Assembly: GCF_009389715.1 (NCBI RefSeq)
Contig: NC_052393.1
Span: 806,001-870,000 of the forward strand
Reading direction: 5' to 3'
Origin: Phoenix dactylifera
Taxonomy: Eukaryota > Streptophyta > Magnoliopsida > Arecales > Arecaceae
DNA: 64,000 nucleotides
The notes beneath the pieces are model-generated. The model had not been told where the DNA came from. It saw only the letters and a list, made by a program, of their open reading frames with translations, and searched no databases. The position numbers and the translations under genes are program-made. Shown here piece by piece: positions 1-11,000 of the stretch (positions within the stretch are counted from its first letter, which is position 1; the number at the start of each line of letters is the position of its first letter).

Positions 1-3000
1 AATTTTTTCCATCAGGGTATCCTTACAGGTAATCTTTTGCTCTAGCTATTTCCTTTGATAAACATGAATTAGTGTAGTGTGATAGTAGGTGAAGGTTGTT
101 ACCTGTTAATCTTGTTTTTGCTATGCAGTGTGAATGAAGGCTACCTGACTTATACGCAATTCCGTGCACTTCAGCACTTCTCGAGTGCTGCACTATCCGT
201 CTTATCAACTCAGGTTTTTTCTATTTTTTCTTTTTTTTCTTAAATAATGCTAATCAGTTTTTGTTTCTTCGTGACTTGAAAGTCATGCACATGGTAGCTT
301 TTTGTGAAATCCTAACAAAATACTTTAAATCAACTATACAAACAAGTTGTTATCTTTATCAAATTGCAGAGTAAAATAGTTAATTTGTAGCTTTACTTTA
401 ATGGCTTTGTAGCATACCTTTGGACTGACAACCAATGTGGGCTCTGGCTCAGTCGCTGCTATTTGCTGCAGGATTGCGACCTACTCCTGCACAAGCAACT
501 GCCGTGAGTTGGGTAAGAAATATATAATGGAATTAAAAAGACATTTTTAAATTGCTTTTTCAACAATCTATCCCATTACCTATTGTTTCTCTGCCAGATT
601 TTGAAGGATGGGATGCAGCATGCTGGAAAGCTTATATGTAGCAATATGGGTGCAAGAATGGATTCAGAACCAAAAAGCTGGAGAATACTTGGTGGGTAAT
701 TTGGATCTAACTATATTCATTAATATAACAACAATGCAATTCTTTTTCCTTTTCATCTTGAGGCTTTTCTCCCATTTTGCTGACTATATAGTGCTTTGCT
801 TATGGTCTTGTAGCTGATGTGCTCTATGATCTTGGCACTGGTCTGGACGTTCTTTCACCATTATGCCCGCATCTTTTTCTTGAAATGGCTGGCTTAGGCA
901 ATTTTGCAAAGGTACATGTTTTCTTTTTATGTGATTGTTTTGCATCATCATCATCATCATATTCAGTGGTAATGGTTGGTATGCACCTCTGCCTTCATCT
1001 CTTCATTATGTCTCTAGAAAGTTCAGGTCTTTTACCATGTTTTGATTACTAATCTTAGCCCATTGGGTCCATAACTTACGCGACATAAGGACATTATGTT
1101 GCAATTTTATCATATAGAACTCTCATTTTCTGTAGTTAAAACCAAGTTTCATCCCACATTAGTATTTCTGTAGTGGATAATAAAATCTTTTGTATATTAA
1201 TTTGCAGGGATTGGCAGTTGTTGCAGCAAGAGCAACAAGGTTGCCTATATATTCATCGTTTGCTAAAGAAGGTAATCTTAGCGACTTATTTGCAAAAGGA
1301 GAGGCCATCTCAACCCTTTTCAACGTTGTTGGGTTAGGAGCAGGCATTCAGTTGGCATCCACAGTTTGTTCATCAATCCAAGGAAAGGTATCTTTTTTCT
1401 AACCAACCTTTATTTATGTTTTTCAACTCCAGAGAGTGATATCTATGATATTATCTAATCAAAGACATGCCAATTCCATTGCTAGTTGTCTTATACATAC
1501 ATACATACATGTATGTATGTATATTATGTCTGTGTGTATATAGCATCTGTTTCTTGCTTTTATCCTTAATATCGTTTAATTGAGAACTATTGTATTGGAG
1601 GCTATTCAAAATCAGTTTAATTTATGGAGGTAACGGACAAGAAGCTTGTCATTTTTGTGTGTCAAATGAACAATTATTGTGCAATAATATGGAAATTCAT
1701 GTTCTCTTCATTTCAAATTTTGGCATCTATTGTGGCAAAATGATTTCAACATTGTACTTGTTTATGTACCTAAGGCCTCGGCATGACAGTAAGATTGCTC
1801 CATCGTGACATGGAGGTCACGGGTATGAAACACAGAAACAACCTTTCCATATGTGGGGGGAAAGGTTGCATACATCTAACCCTTCCTAGACTCTGCAACG
1901 ACGGAAGCCTCGTGCATTGGGCTGCTTTAAAGGAAACTTCCTAGAGAAAACGGCATTTTGTTGAAGGGCTCTTGTAATGTCCTTGTAGAATCATGTTCCT
2001 GAGGATTCATGTTATGCCCAAACAGAAAATTGCACGGATAGGAACTTTTCCTTCTTATCATGAAATCTTTGCTACTTTGATTAGCATAATGAATATGTAT
2101 TAATACTGTTATTTCTATCAGATATATGTATTGCCCTGTAGATGGATGTCACATCATAATAATGTATTTTTTCAATGTATACAGTATGGTAGAAGGACCA
2201 TATGTTTGAGTACTATAGCATGCACTGTCTATCATAAATTTTATTGTACACTTGCCAACTTAAACTACAGATCATGGTATTTGCTTTGCTACATATTTAA
2301 GGATCAAAAATATTATAGCTTATAAGGTCCTTGTTTGTAGTGACTAGTGAGGCATTTCTTGCTTTAATACTAGCCAATTACTTATGAAATGAACAAAGAA
2401 TATACTGAAAAAGCAGCTAGATGCCCTTTACAGTTTAGCGGTTTAACTGACCTTATTAACAAAACAATTTTGAGCTACAGGATAATATAAAACTGAAGGA
2501 ATTGATTTCACCAAATCAATTGTAGCAGTTTTGACAATTTCTCCTGTTCTTCCTGAGACCAGATCAGAAGGTTTTTGCTCCAGTATGGTCCAGTGTTTAA
2601 AGTTCCAACCAACATCACTTTGTAATGGATGTGGATGATAATGCTTTATTTTTTTTTCTTGTTTGTAATTTTCTGTGTTAAGAAATCTGTTATTAACCAA
2701 TCAGAAATGAAAGAAAGAAGCTTATGGAAACATTGCTTGGTGGTATATAAATAGTGCTCTAGAGAAGCAAAAAATGTATCTTAACTATATTGCAAATGGC
2801 CTGTTGCATGGCAACAGTAATGAACTGGATCCAATAAGGCGAAGAAGGCCAGACTTGCACTTAACATTAACATGAGTATATGTTACATCCATACATAGAA
2901 AAAGTATGTACTGTCCATATATCACTGAAATATGTAAATTTGATATGGGGCACCCCTCAAACACAAAGCACATTCTAGGTCAAGATTTCATTTGGTAGAA

Positions 3001-4050
3001 TTTAATTATATGATACTATAAATCCTAAAAAAGCTTCAATATTCTCGGCAAGACTATAGGAAAGTGATTGGTAAACAAAATAACAATTGATCTTATATTG
3101 CTTTGGCTTCGTGGAAACTAGAACATTGGTGACTTGAGTAGCACATGGGTTCCAATAATATAATAAAGTGGAAAACTTAGCAGTGTCAGCAAGTCAAAGA
3201 TGAAGCCAAACAACTCACATTGGAAAAGAATAAAATTAGCTTAAGTGTCGTAGTGGTCGATGATGCCTGCTTACTACATAAAGGCCCATCAGTAAAACAT
3301 ACTTACTACAGGGATGTTATTTGGCTGGAAGCTTGTAATCCGATACTTATCATGATTCATTATGAGAACTCCTATCTGAAATTTGCAATGCCGTTCCATT
3401 AATTGTGTTTTGACATACCTACAGTTGATAGCGGGTCCTGTGCTTTCTGCCATACACATCTATAGCGTAGTAGAAGAGATGCGAGCAGCTCCTGTCAACA
3501 CACTAAATCCCCAGAGGACGGCCATGATTGTAGCAGATTTTGCCAAGGTGCAAAACAGTCCTTTTCATTCAACCTACTCTGCATGTCTATGTTTGATCCT
3601 TACTGTTGCATTCCAAATCAGAATGGAAAAGTTTCCAGCCCAGCTGACTTGAGATACCGAGAAAATCTTCTCTTCCCTGACCGCATAATAGAGGAAGCTG
3701 GAAGTGTGAAGGTTGGGCAGCCACTCCGCAAAGTCTTGAATAAGTCTTCAAAGCTTGAGGAGCTTCGAGAAATATTCCCAAAGGAGAAGTTTCTGATCAG
3801 CTGCAACAACAAATGGACGGATCTGGTCCTGGAGCAAAGTGCGACAGGGGAGGATGCATTGAGGGGGTGGTTGGTTGCCGCTTTTGCTGCGGACATGGAG
3901 AAGTTGGGCCTTGGATCTAGCCAGACTGTTCTCCCTGCGGCCTATGGGAAGATGGAGAGTATCTTCCCTTCATTTCTATCTGAACTGAAGACAAGAGGAT
4001 GGCACACCGATCAGTTTTTAGATGGAAATGGCAGCAGATTTGCATTTTAA
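1..4050 (+). CDS. RUS5: ROOT UVB SENSITIVE family protein (DUF647), RUS5-like, 5'-partial
   Basis: Eight exons join in frame: 1-28, 129-213, 453-512, 598-691, 814-911, 1208-1387, 3425-3547 and 3622-4050 (TAA at 4048-4050). All introns visible here are GT..AG. They give about 365 residues of a DUF647 protein; the N-terminus, with any transit peptide, lies left of the window. Visible family blocks are LRPTPAQATAVSWILKDG, GNFAKGLAVVAARATRLPIY, AKGEAISTLFNVVG and VNTLNPQRTA; the C-terminus has GEDALRGWLVAA and ends near GWHTDQFLDG. From memory of Arabidopsis paralogues these fit RUS5 better than RUS1, 2, 3, 4 or 6. RUS1 and RUS2 act in root UV-B sensing and auxin transport; the biochemical role of RUS5 is not established. 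Intron 6 is long (1388-3424, about 2.0 kb). DUF647 membership is near certain; the RUS5 assignment is likely. Confidence 0.9.
1494..1523. repeat. Palindromic TACA/TGTA microsatellite in RUS5 intron 6
   Basis: About four TACA units run directly into about four TGTA units, so the tract can fold on itself. It lies inside the 2-kb intron and has no evident coding effect. Confidence 0.8.
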
Positions 4051-6447
4051 TGCATGTGCCATCTTCTTATTTCAGTTTCAGGATGAAAGCTAGGAACCCA
4101 TTTTAGTTTAAGGTGTGTTTTTTTAATCTCACACCAGTTTTGGCATTAGTAAGGGTCTCAACATCCTCCTTTTCTGGTGAGAGTTGTAACTTCACCATGT
4201 TGTGCATTCTGCAATTATTTTTATACATATTTTGAGGACATGTACATATTGAGTTGACTGTATGGAAGCTATTTTCTTTTCATACATGAAGCATTGCCAT
4301 AGTTACAAAATAATACTCAGCTCTTTTAAAAAATGTTTCCACATATTCACGAACTACTAATTTTTTGAGTTTTTTGAGTTATTCTCTTTGAATTTGCTCT
4401 TATAATAGCCTGGGTGTGTGAGAATATGAAGAAAATTAGAAACATCATGGAAGTTCCACACAGTTTTTTAATTCTTTGGTTAAACTGTCTCAACTCTCAA
4501 ATAATCGAACTTTTTACCAACTGATACCAATTCATAATTTATGCAAATTTGTCAAATAAGTAATTTTACAAATCATCATATACTAGAGGACTTTCTTTTG
4601 ATGCTTATTCCAGGCTCTCAACATACATAGACCATTTATTTTTTCATTTTCTCTATCCGTATATTATTTTTATATAATTTGTTCCCTACCGTCGCTTGGT
4701 GATATCATGAATTTTGTGACAATGCCCATTATGCTGAAATCAAACATAACAAATATAATATGGATTATCTGTCATGCCAGTCTCATTTGCTCTTGTTCAT
4801 TTATTGTTTCGTATTAGGAATCCCATCATCTTTTGATTTTGTTTTGCTCGTATTGTGCACTTGTGATAAACATTTTAGAATCTAGGGATGCTGCAATGAG
4901 TGTGTTACATGAAATCAGTCTATAATAGTATTGTTGCTGATCTGTATGTATTCTTGTTCTCTGAAGTGCAAATTCTGTTTCATCCGTTCTATGAATTCAA
5001 ATATCTTTAAGACTTGTGGCAAATTTTCATTTGTTTTCATTATCAATTCTTGATTGCCTGATGTTGGACAAGATAGGAAGTCGCAAAAGGATTGTACCCA
5101 AAATTTTAAGTAAGCACGATCGTGGGTCAGTTATTGTAAGACAAACAGCTTTCTTGTTTAATAGGCCTTTAGAGCCCTCCTAACCATTCTCAACAATGGG
5201 CTTTATTGGGTTTCATGCTAGAAAGGAATCTTGTTTTATTTTCGTTCTAAAGTTCTCTGACAAAGAAAGCAGGCGTGTATTGAAAACTGACGCTATTTTG
5301 TTGAAAGGAGAGATGTGCGTGGGAGGTAGGGATCCATCTCCTTCTTTAAGACGTCTAGAGCTTGGTGAGAGGATGCGTTTCTTTTGGAGCGAGGCACATT
5401 TACAAGAAAGCAAACGGTGTAGTGCCGTGGATTGAATGGTTTCTTTTCTGGACCGAAGAAGTGCAGTTGCCGGAGGTTTTTCGGAATTTGTTGTTTTCCG
5501 ATTTTCTTGGATGTTCTCGTACTAGAGTAGTATGAATTACACGTTATAGCAAAAAGAAAAAAAAGAATAAGAAGGTAGAGATATTTTTGCTCCATATGTT
5601 TGTTTTTTTTGGCCCTTTTACCGGTCTTAGATCACATGCCTTGCGAGTATACCATTTAGTGGTTCATAAGTGTCGATTAGTTTCAACGGTCATTATAGGC
5701 TTTGAAATCAGCAGTTTGCTGCCATAATGCAGCATTTGGAAATTGATGTTCAGCTAATGGTGGCACTGAAAAGGTAAAAGAAAAGGGTAGGTTTTGGTGA
5801 AGCAAAAGTTTCTTATTAACAGTTTTTCTTTGTTATCTCCGGAGTCCGGAGAAGAGAGATGACTAGCTAATCAGTAATCCATTCAACTTGTCAGTCTCAA
5901 GTTGCGTGATCTTTAAGTCTTCTACTAAGAATGAAAAATTTTGGTGGTCTTCTTCTAATCTTAGTAGCATTTTCCCCCTTTCTTTTGACTTAATTCTGAC
6001 ATTGGTAGCCAGTCCACAACATGTGTTCTGACTGGAGTTGTCTCCCGCGCATGCCAGACCAGTCACAAGTTAATCTTCAGTGGTAAACCTTAATCATCTT
6101 CATGTTATTATCAAACAGGAGGACCATAGCATAGAATGTTTATAACCAACGGTGTTATTGATTTATTGTTAATTTTGATTTTTATCTGGTTCCCATAGTT
6201 ATTAAAAATAATCATCCCTCATTATAAACAACAATTTGTAAGTTGGAAGGCTGTTTTGAGAGTTCTTGGCGTTCAGAATGAGTGCTTAGTTAATGCATAG
6301 CTGATCGAGAGTTAGATTTGGTCTGGGTTCTACGTGTTCAATTTAATTTGGTGTGACTTGATGCAAAAGTTTAATCAGATTGCCTTGGGCTTACATGGTG
6401 TAAGTCTGTAAGCTTATTTAATAAGGTTTTGGACCGGGTTAAGCTTG
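4051..6447. other. RUS5 3' UTR and intergenic DNA, no gene seen
   Basis: The first 200-300 bases after the RUS5 stop are probably its 3' UTR. The rest is AT-rich. The open frames on both strands (for example 5196-5435) are short, resemble no known family and show no exon structure. Confidence 0.6.
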
Positions 6448-6452
6448 GAATC

Positions 6453-6760
6453 TGTTGCGGGGACGGCATTTTGCCTAGCCCACATTAAGCTAGCAGAGAA
6501 AGAGGACTGCGTTCCTCCCGAGGTATTGTCCGCTTTGGGCGCTCCAGCCCGCACGTCCAGCGCAGACGGGGAGGACCACTGCCCTTTGGGCGCTCCGGCC
6601 CGCGCGTCCAGCGCAGACGGAGGGAGACCACTGCCCTCACGGTTTGCCCTTTAAAAGGTGCCTCGAGAGGAAAGGTTTTCCAACCCCCATTTAAGGCACA
6701 GAACCTTCCCGCTACTAGCCGATGTAGGATTAAATTCAAGACCCCTCCCCTCCCGCAACA
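6453..6760 (-). repeat. TRIM 3' LTR (element on minus strand)
   Basis: It is 308 bp long and GC-rich unlike its surroundings. Inside, a unit of about 53 bp built around GGGCGCTCC and GTCCAGCGCAGACGG occurs twice in tandem (about 6530-6636). Confidence 0.85.
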
Positions 6761-6849
6761 TAGCCCCCCCAGTGGGAAGGTTATTGAGCCTCCACAGTCC
6801 TGAGGGGTAGTCAACAGTCGGAGGAGGCGCCCCTACCTGGCGCGCCATC

Positions 6850-7176
6850 TGTTGCGGGGACGGCATTCTGCCGGAGCCTCACACAACAGCCTAGCTCATA
6901 TTAAGCTAGCAGAGAAAGAGGAATGCGTTCCTCCCGATGTATTGTCCGCTTTGGGCGCTACGGCCGCGCGTCCAGCGCCGACGGGGGAGACCACTGCCCT
7001 TTGGGCGCTCTGGGCCGCGCGTCCAGTGCAGACGGGGGGAGACCAGTGCCCTCACAGTTTTGCCCTTCAAAAGGCGCCTCGAGAGGAAAGGTTTTTCAAC
7101 CCCCATTTAAGGCACAGAACCTTCCCGCTGCTAGCCGATGTGGAACTAAATTCAAGGCCCCTCCCCTCCCGCAACA
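6850..7176 (-). repeat. TRIM 5' LTR (element on minus strand)
   Basis: It is 327 bp long and closely similar to 6453-6760. It carries the same ~53-bp internal tandem unit, plus a short extra stretch (GAGCCTCACACAACAG) near its left end that the partner LTR lacks. Confidence 0.85.
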
Positions 7177-7380
7177 GAATCCAATAATTCGGTTTGAATC
7201 CGATCCAACTTTTGAATTTGGATCGAGTACATAAGAATATAACCAGTTACAGAGTTGGATTAGGATCTAAGCAAAAAGAAAAAGAAAAAAAGGTTTCTCA
7301 ATTAGATTTATTTTGGATGGAACCATGTCTACTATTGATAGATCCAACACCTGGCCATATAGTCCCCACCTCCCTCCCAT

Positions 7381-8072
7381 ATAGGCCCCATTTGGTAGAG
7401 CTTTTGGAAGGCCAAAAAGTACTCTCTGATCCTCTAAAATCATTTTTAGATAGAATAGGGGTGTTTCGTAAAAAAATCGAGAAGATGTTTTAGCTTTGCT
7501 AGAAAGCTAAAACAACTTTTTTGAAGAAGTTTTATCTCTAAAAAAATACTTTTAGGCTCCATCGGAAAGCTGTTTTGAGTTATATTTTTTTTTAAAACCA
7601 AAATACTCATGATAAAATATAATAATTACAGATAATAATAATATTAATATATAATAATAATAATAATATTTTTATATCTTAATTATTGTATTATACTATA
7701 AATATAATATTATATTACATTATATCATAATACATTGATATATTATGTTATATTATATCAAATTATATTATATTATTATGCTAAAATATACAATATTATA
7801 TTACTATATTATAGTAGTATTATATTACATTACAGTAATATTATACTATATTATATATTTATGTATTAATACATATTATATTTTTGTATGCACTATAGTA
7901 TAATACTATGCAATATCCTTTATAGTCATTTTGTCATACCAAAAGTACTTTTTTAGTTTGTTTACTAAATACATATCAAAGTCTCCCTGCACTTTAGAAA
8001 TATATTTACCAAATAACAAATAGTTTTTTTATAAAAGCTCTACCGCCAACAGCTCTGCTAAATGGGGCCATA
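7381..8072. mobile_element. MITE-like element with GGCCCCATTT terminal inverted repeats
   Basis: The left end at 7384 reads GGCCCCATTTGGTAGAGCTT; the right end at 8069, read on the other strand, reads GGCCCCATTTAGCAGAGCTG. The inverted ends are about 25 bp and imperfect. ATA directly abuts both sides (7381-7383 and 8070-8072), which fits a 3-bp target duplication. The interior is extremely AT-rich, dominated by ATAATA and ATTATA strings, with no open frame. A 3-bp duplication would fit a PIF/Harbinger (Tourist) type; the superfamily is a guess. Confidence 0.7.
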
Positions 8073-11000
8073 GTATACCGGCTCCCTTCTTACATCATTG
8101 GCTACCCTCTTAAAACTGCTTGGTTACAATGGTTAGTTATAGTTTTGATTATTGAAGGAGATTTAATCAGAGCATGTTGCTGTTTTTATAATTTTCCTTG
8201 GTCTATTTGCATTTGCATATGTCCTCTTATGCTGACGACCATTTCCATGACTATTATCAGCCTTGGGCGTGTCGTAAGCATCGATTACACCAGCTACTTT
8301 ACCTCTAAATCTTTGGAAAGTAGGAGAGGTTAGACTGGAGGATTAGAAGTGAAAGTGGAAGAGAAAGTGGGCATGAAGAGTCTACAAGTTTGGTGAAAGT
8401 CATTTAAAACAATAATCGATACAAAGACCAAGACTATAAGATGATAGATATCTAAAAAGCAGTTGGAACTTGTTGATGTGTCAAAATTTTTTGAGAAAGA
8501 GCGAGTCAAAATTGATTATAGAAAAAAGGAAGACTACCATGAGGAGGCTTAGTGGAAGATAAGTCTTTGTTTTCAGTCGATCTGTTTGTAGTGAATACTT
8601 GATAAAAAAAGAAAAGAAATGGGAGGTGGTTAGCTAGTCTTTGATAGAATTTTTGCTGACATCAAGAATATCATGTTTCTGGTCTTCTTTTGTCCAATGT
8701 TAAGTGGCAATCATTTTATAAAATGGATCAATCTTTCTAAAATTTTATCTGACCAATCATATTGGTTAAGATAAATTAAGATCTCGATTTGTCCAAGTAT
8801 TAACGGTCCATTAGAATGGCTGAAATCTACACTATAAAAAGATGCCATACCTCTTATCGCCAGAGACTTCTCAAAGAGTAGGTAATACCAAGCACATGGT
8901 TTGTGTTCGAACAGAAGACTTTCCATACTTTCGCATAACGCAAAGAAGGATGATGTTCGCTTGTGGGCTTTGCTCTTTATATTAATATCGACCATTCCAA
9001 TGCACGAGGGTGGACAAAAAAGAACCCTTTATAGTAATTTAGCTATAGTGGTTGATTGGTTCCAGAGGCAGTTTAGAATAGTAGAGAGACATCCTCTACC
9101 GTAGTATATTTTGCAACTTATAAGGAATTGCATTACTTTCTAAGCTTAGCATGTCTACCATGAGACAAATAGAAATATAGGTTGGATTGTGTAGCTAGTA
9201 TTCTAGTAATGCACTACATGCCGATTATGTGAAAGTGCGATTTTTTTATAATATTTATTTTTTAATTTTATTAAATGTATTTATATTAGATAAGCATGGC
9301 TCGGTACGGTTTATTTTAAAAAAAAACTTTATATAGACTTTTGGGTGTTTGGTGCTGAGGGTACTCATAGAAGAATTCTTTACATAGACTTTTGGGTGTA
9401 CGGTGCAGGTCAGTGGAATTTCTCTCTCAGTGTCATCGTAAAGGCTGGTTGAATGTGAATAGGTTCATAAAAATATTTGGTCTCAACTCCCAGATGGATT
9501 GTTATTTCAGCCTTAATTGCTTCAACTTGCCTTCAGAAACTCACCATCAGCGACTTCATCTCAAAATGCTGAATGCCCAAGTACTTGTTGCCAAACATGC
9601 TATTTTTTTAATACTAGTTGAACCACCTTGCGCATCCTATGGTGTCAGCTTAGCCCTAGGTACAGGTGTCCTTGGACAAATGACATTGCATGAAAGAAAT
9701 AAAGTATTTAGATTCCAAGGATTACAATAACATTACACAACACTGTAAGCATCCAATTGAAATATAAAGAAACATGCCAATTTGTGCAGCCTAGTTTTGG
9801 CTTTCAGCACTCACATCTGCTGCATCTTTGACTGCAAATACTAAACAACTATGATTGGGGAAATATTATGAATTTTTGACAAAAATGTTGCTCTGACTCC
9901 CATCCAACCTTTCCATCAGAAAACAAAAAATGACTTCCATCCAACCCACTGAGAACTTGGCTTCAACTTTCTTTTTCTTTTTCTTTTTTGCCTGTCAAAA
10001 TCTTTGACAACCCATGCTTTAGGAATTTCTCACATCTTGGTTTATGCAGGATCTGCTGCTTTCATATTATTAGCCGATGAACGAAGTATAAATATTTATA
10101 GCTAATCTCATCTCGATTTCAAACTAAGCTTGAACAATCCTGTCATATGACTCAGCTAGAATTGAATATTTGCATTTTAATGTCAATTAGCCAATTTCAT
10201 GGTTATATCCAAGCTTCCACTTGTGAGCCGGGATGGTTTAAGTTCAGCACATTTTGCAAGTTATGTGGACATTGATATATAACTCATGCTTGGCACATTT
10301 CGTAATTGAAAGGCATGTAGCATCCTATTACTTTCTAAGCTTGAGCACTTCATTGTTCCTATCTTCTTTCCCACTCCTGCAAAATTGCTAGCCAACATTT
10401 TTTTTTTTTTTTGAGAAGAACTTCACAACCTTAAAATATGTCCACTTGCACATCTACTGATTAATTAGGTGAGAGCCCAATTTTTAGCACGTTATGCTTT
10501 ATTCAGTATAGTAATATTTTGCAGCTTATGCGACAGATTTTATTGATGCTAAGTTGAGATTCACTTTTTATTCAAAAATCTTTCTAATATAGTGAATGCA
10601 GGTCTGAGTTGCATGATCAACAAAAAAAAAAAAATGCATAGCATATTCTAGTTAAAAAAATTCTTGAAAACTAAAGCTGCGGTAGATTTGTGCTCAAAAT
10701 AGGATGGGGAGACAGTTCGTGACAAAAAATGAAGCTGGTGTTATACATTAACTTTTAAGATTGATTCAATTCATCTCAACCATGAAAAAGAAATAGTTAT
10801 ACAGTAATTCCAAAATCTTTAGTCAAACAACATTTGCAGTCATCTCCATTTACTTAAAAATTTCCGCAAACCAAAAATATAAATTTATTTATATAGAAAT
10901 ATAGAGATACAAATACTTTTTTTTATTTGAGAACCAAACGTAGTGGGTAGCCTCCCTTGGTCTCTGGGCACCTCCGGCAGAAGCCAAGCAGCAGAGTCCG

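Larger units (their letters stand above)
6448..7181 (-). mobile_element. TRIM (terminal-repeat retrotransposon in miniature), intact, with 5-bp TSD
   Basis: Two direct repeats, 6453-6760 (308 bp) and 6850-7176 (327 bp), flank an internal region of only 89 bp. Each repeat starts TGTTGCGGG and ends CCCGCAACA, the TG..CA form of LTRs. The five bases GAATC lie directly outside both ends (6448-6452 and 7177-7181) as a target site duplication. On the minus strand the sequence next to the right LTR reads TGGCGCGCCAGGTAGGGG. This is primer-site-like: its first six bases match the complement of a tRNA-Asp 3' end. A G-run (CTGGGGGGGCTA) directly precedes the other LTR and suits a polypurine tract. The element is therefore in minus orientation and has no coding capacity, as TRIMs do. 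It would depend on proteins supplied by an autonomous relative. Confidence 0.88.

Noticed and set aside
5196-5595. Overlapping open frames on both strands downstream of RUS5
   Set aside because: Short, mutually overlapping, and without family resemblance.
9392-9730. 112-codon open frame on the plus strand
   Set aside because: No recognisable domain, no splice context, and it starts inside a tandem duplication.
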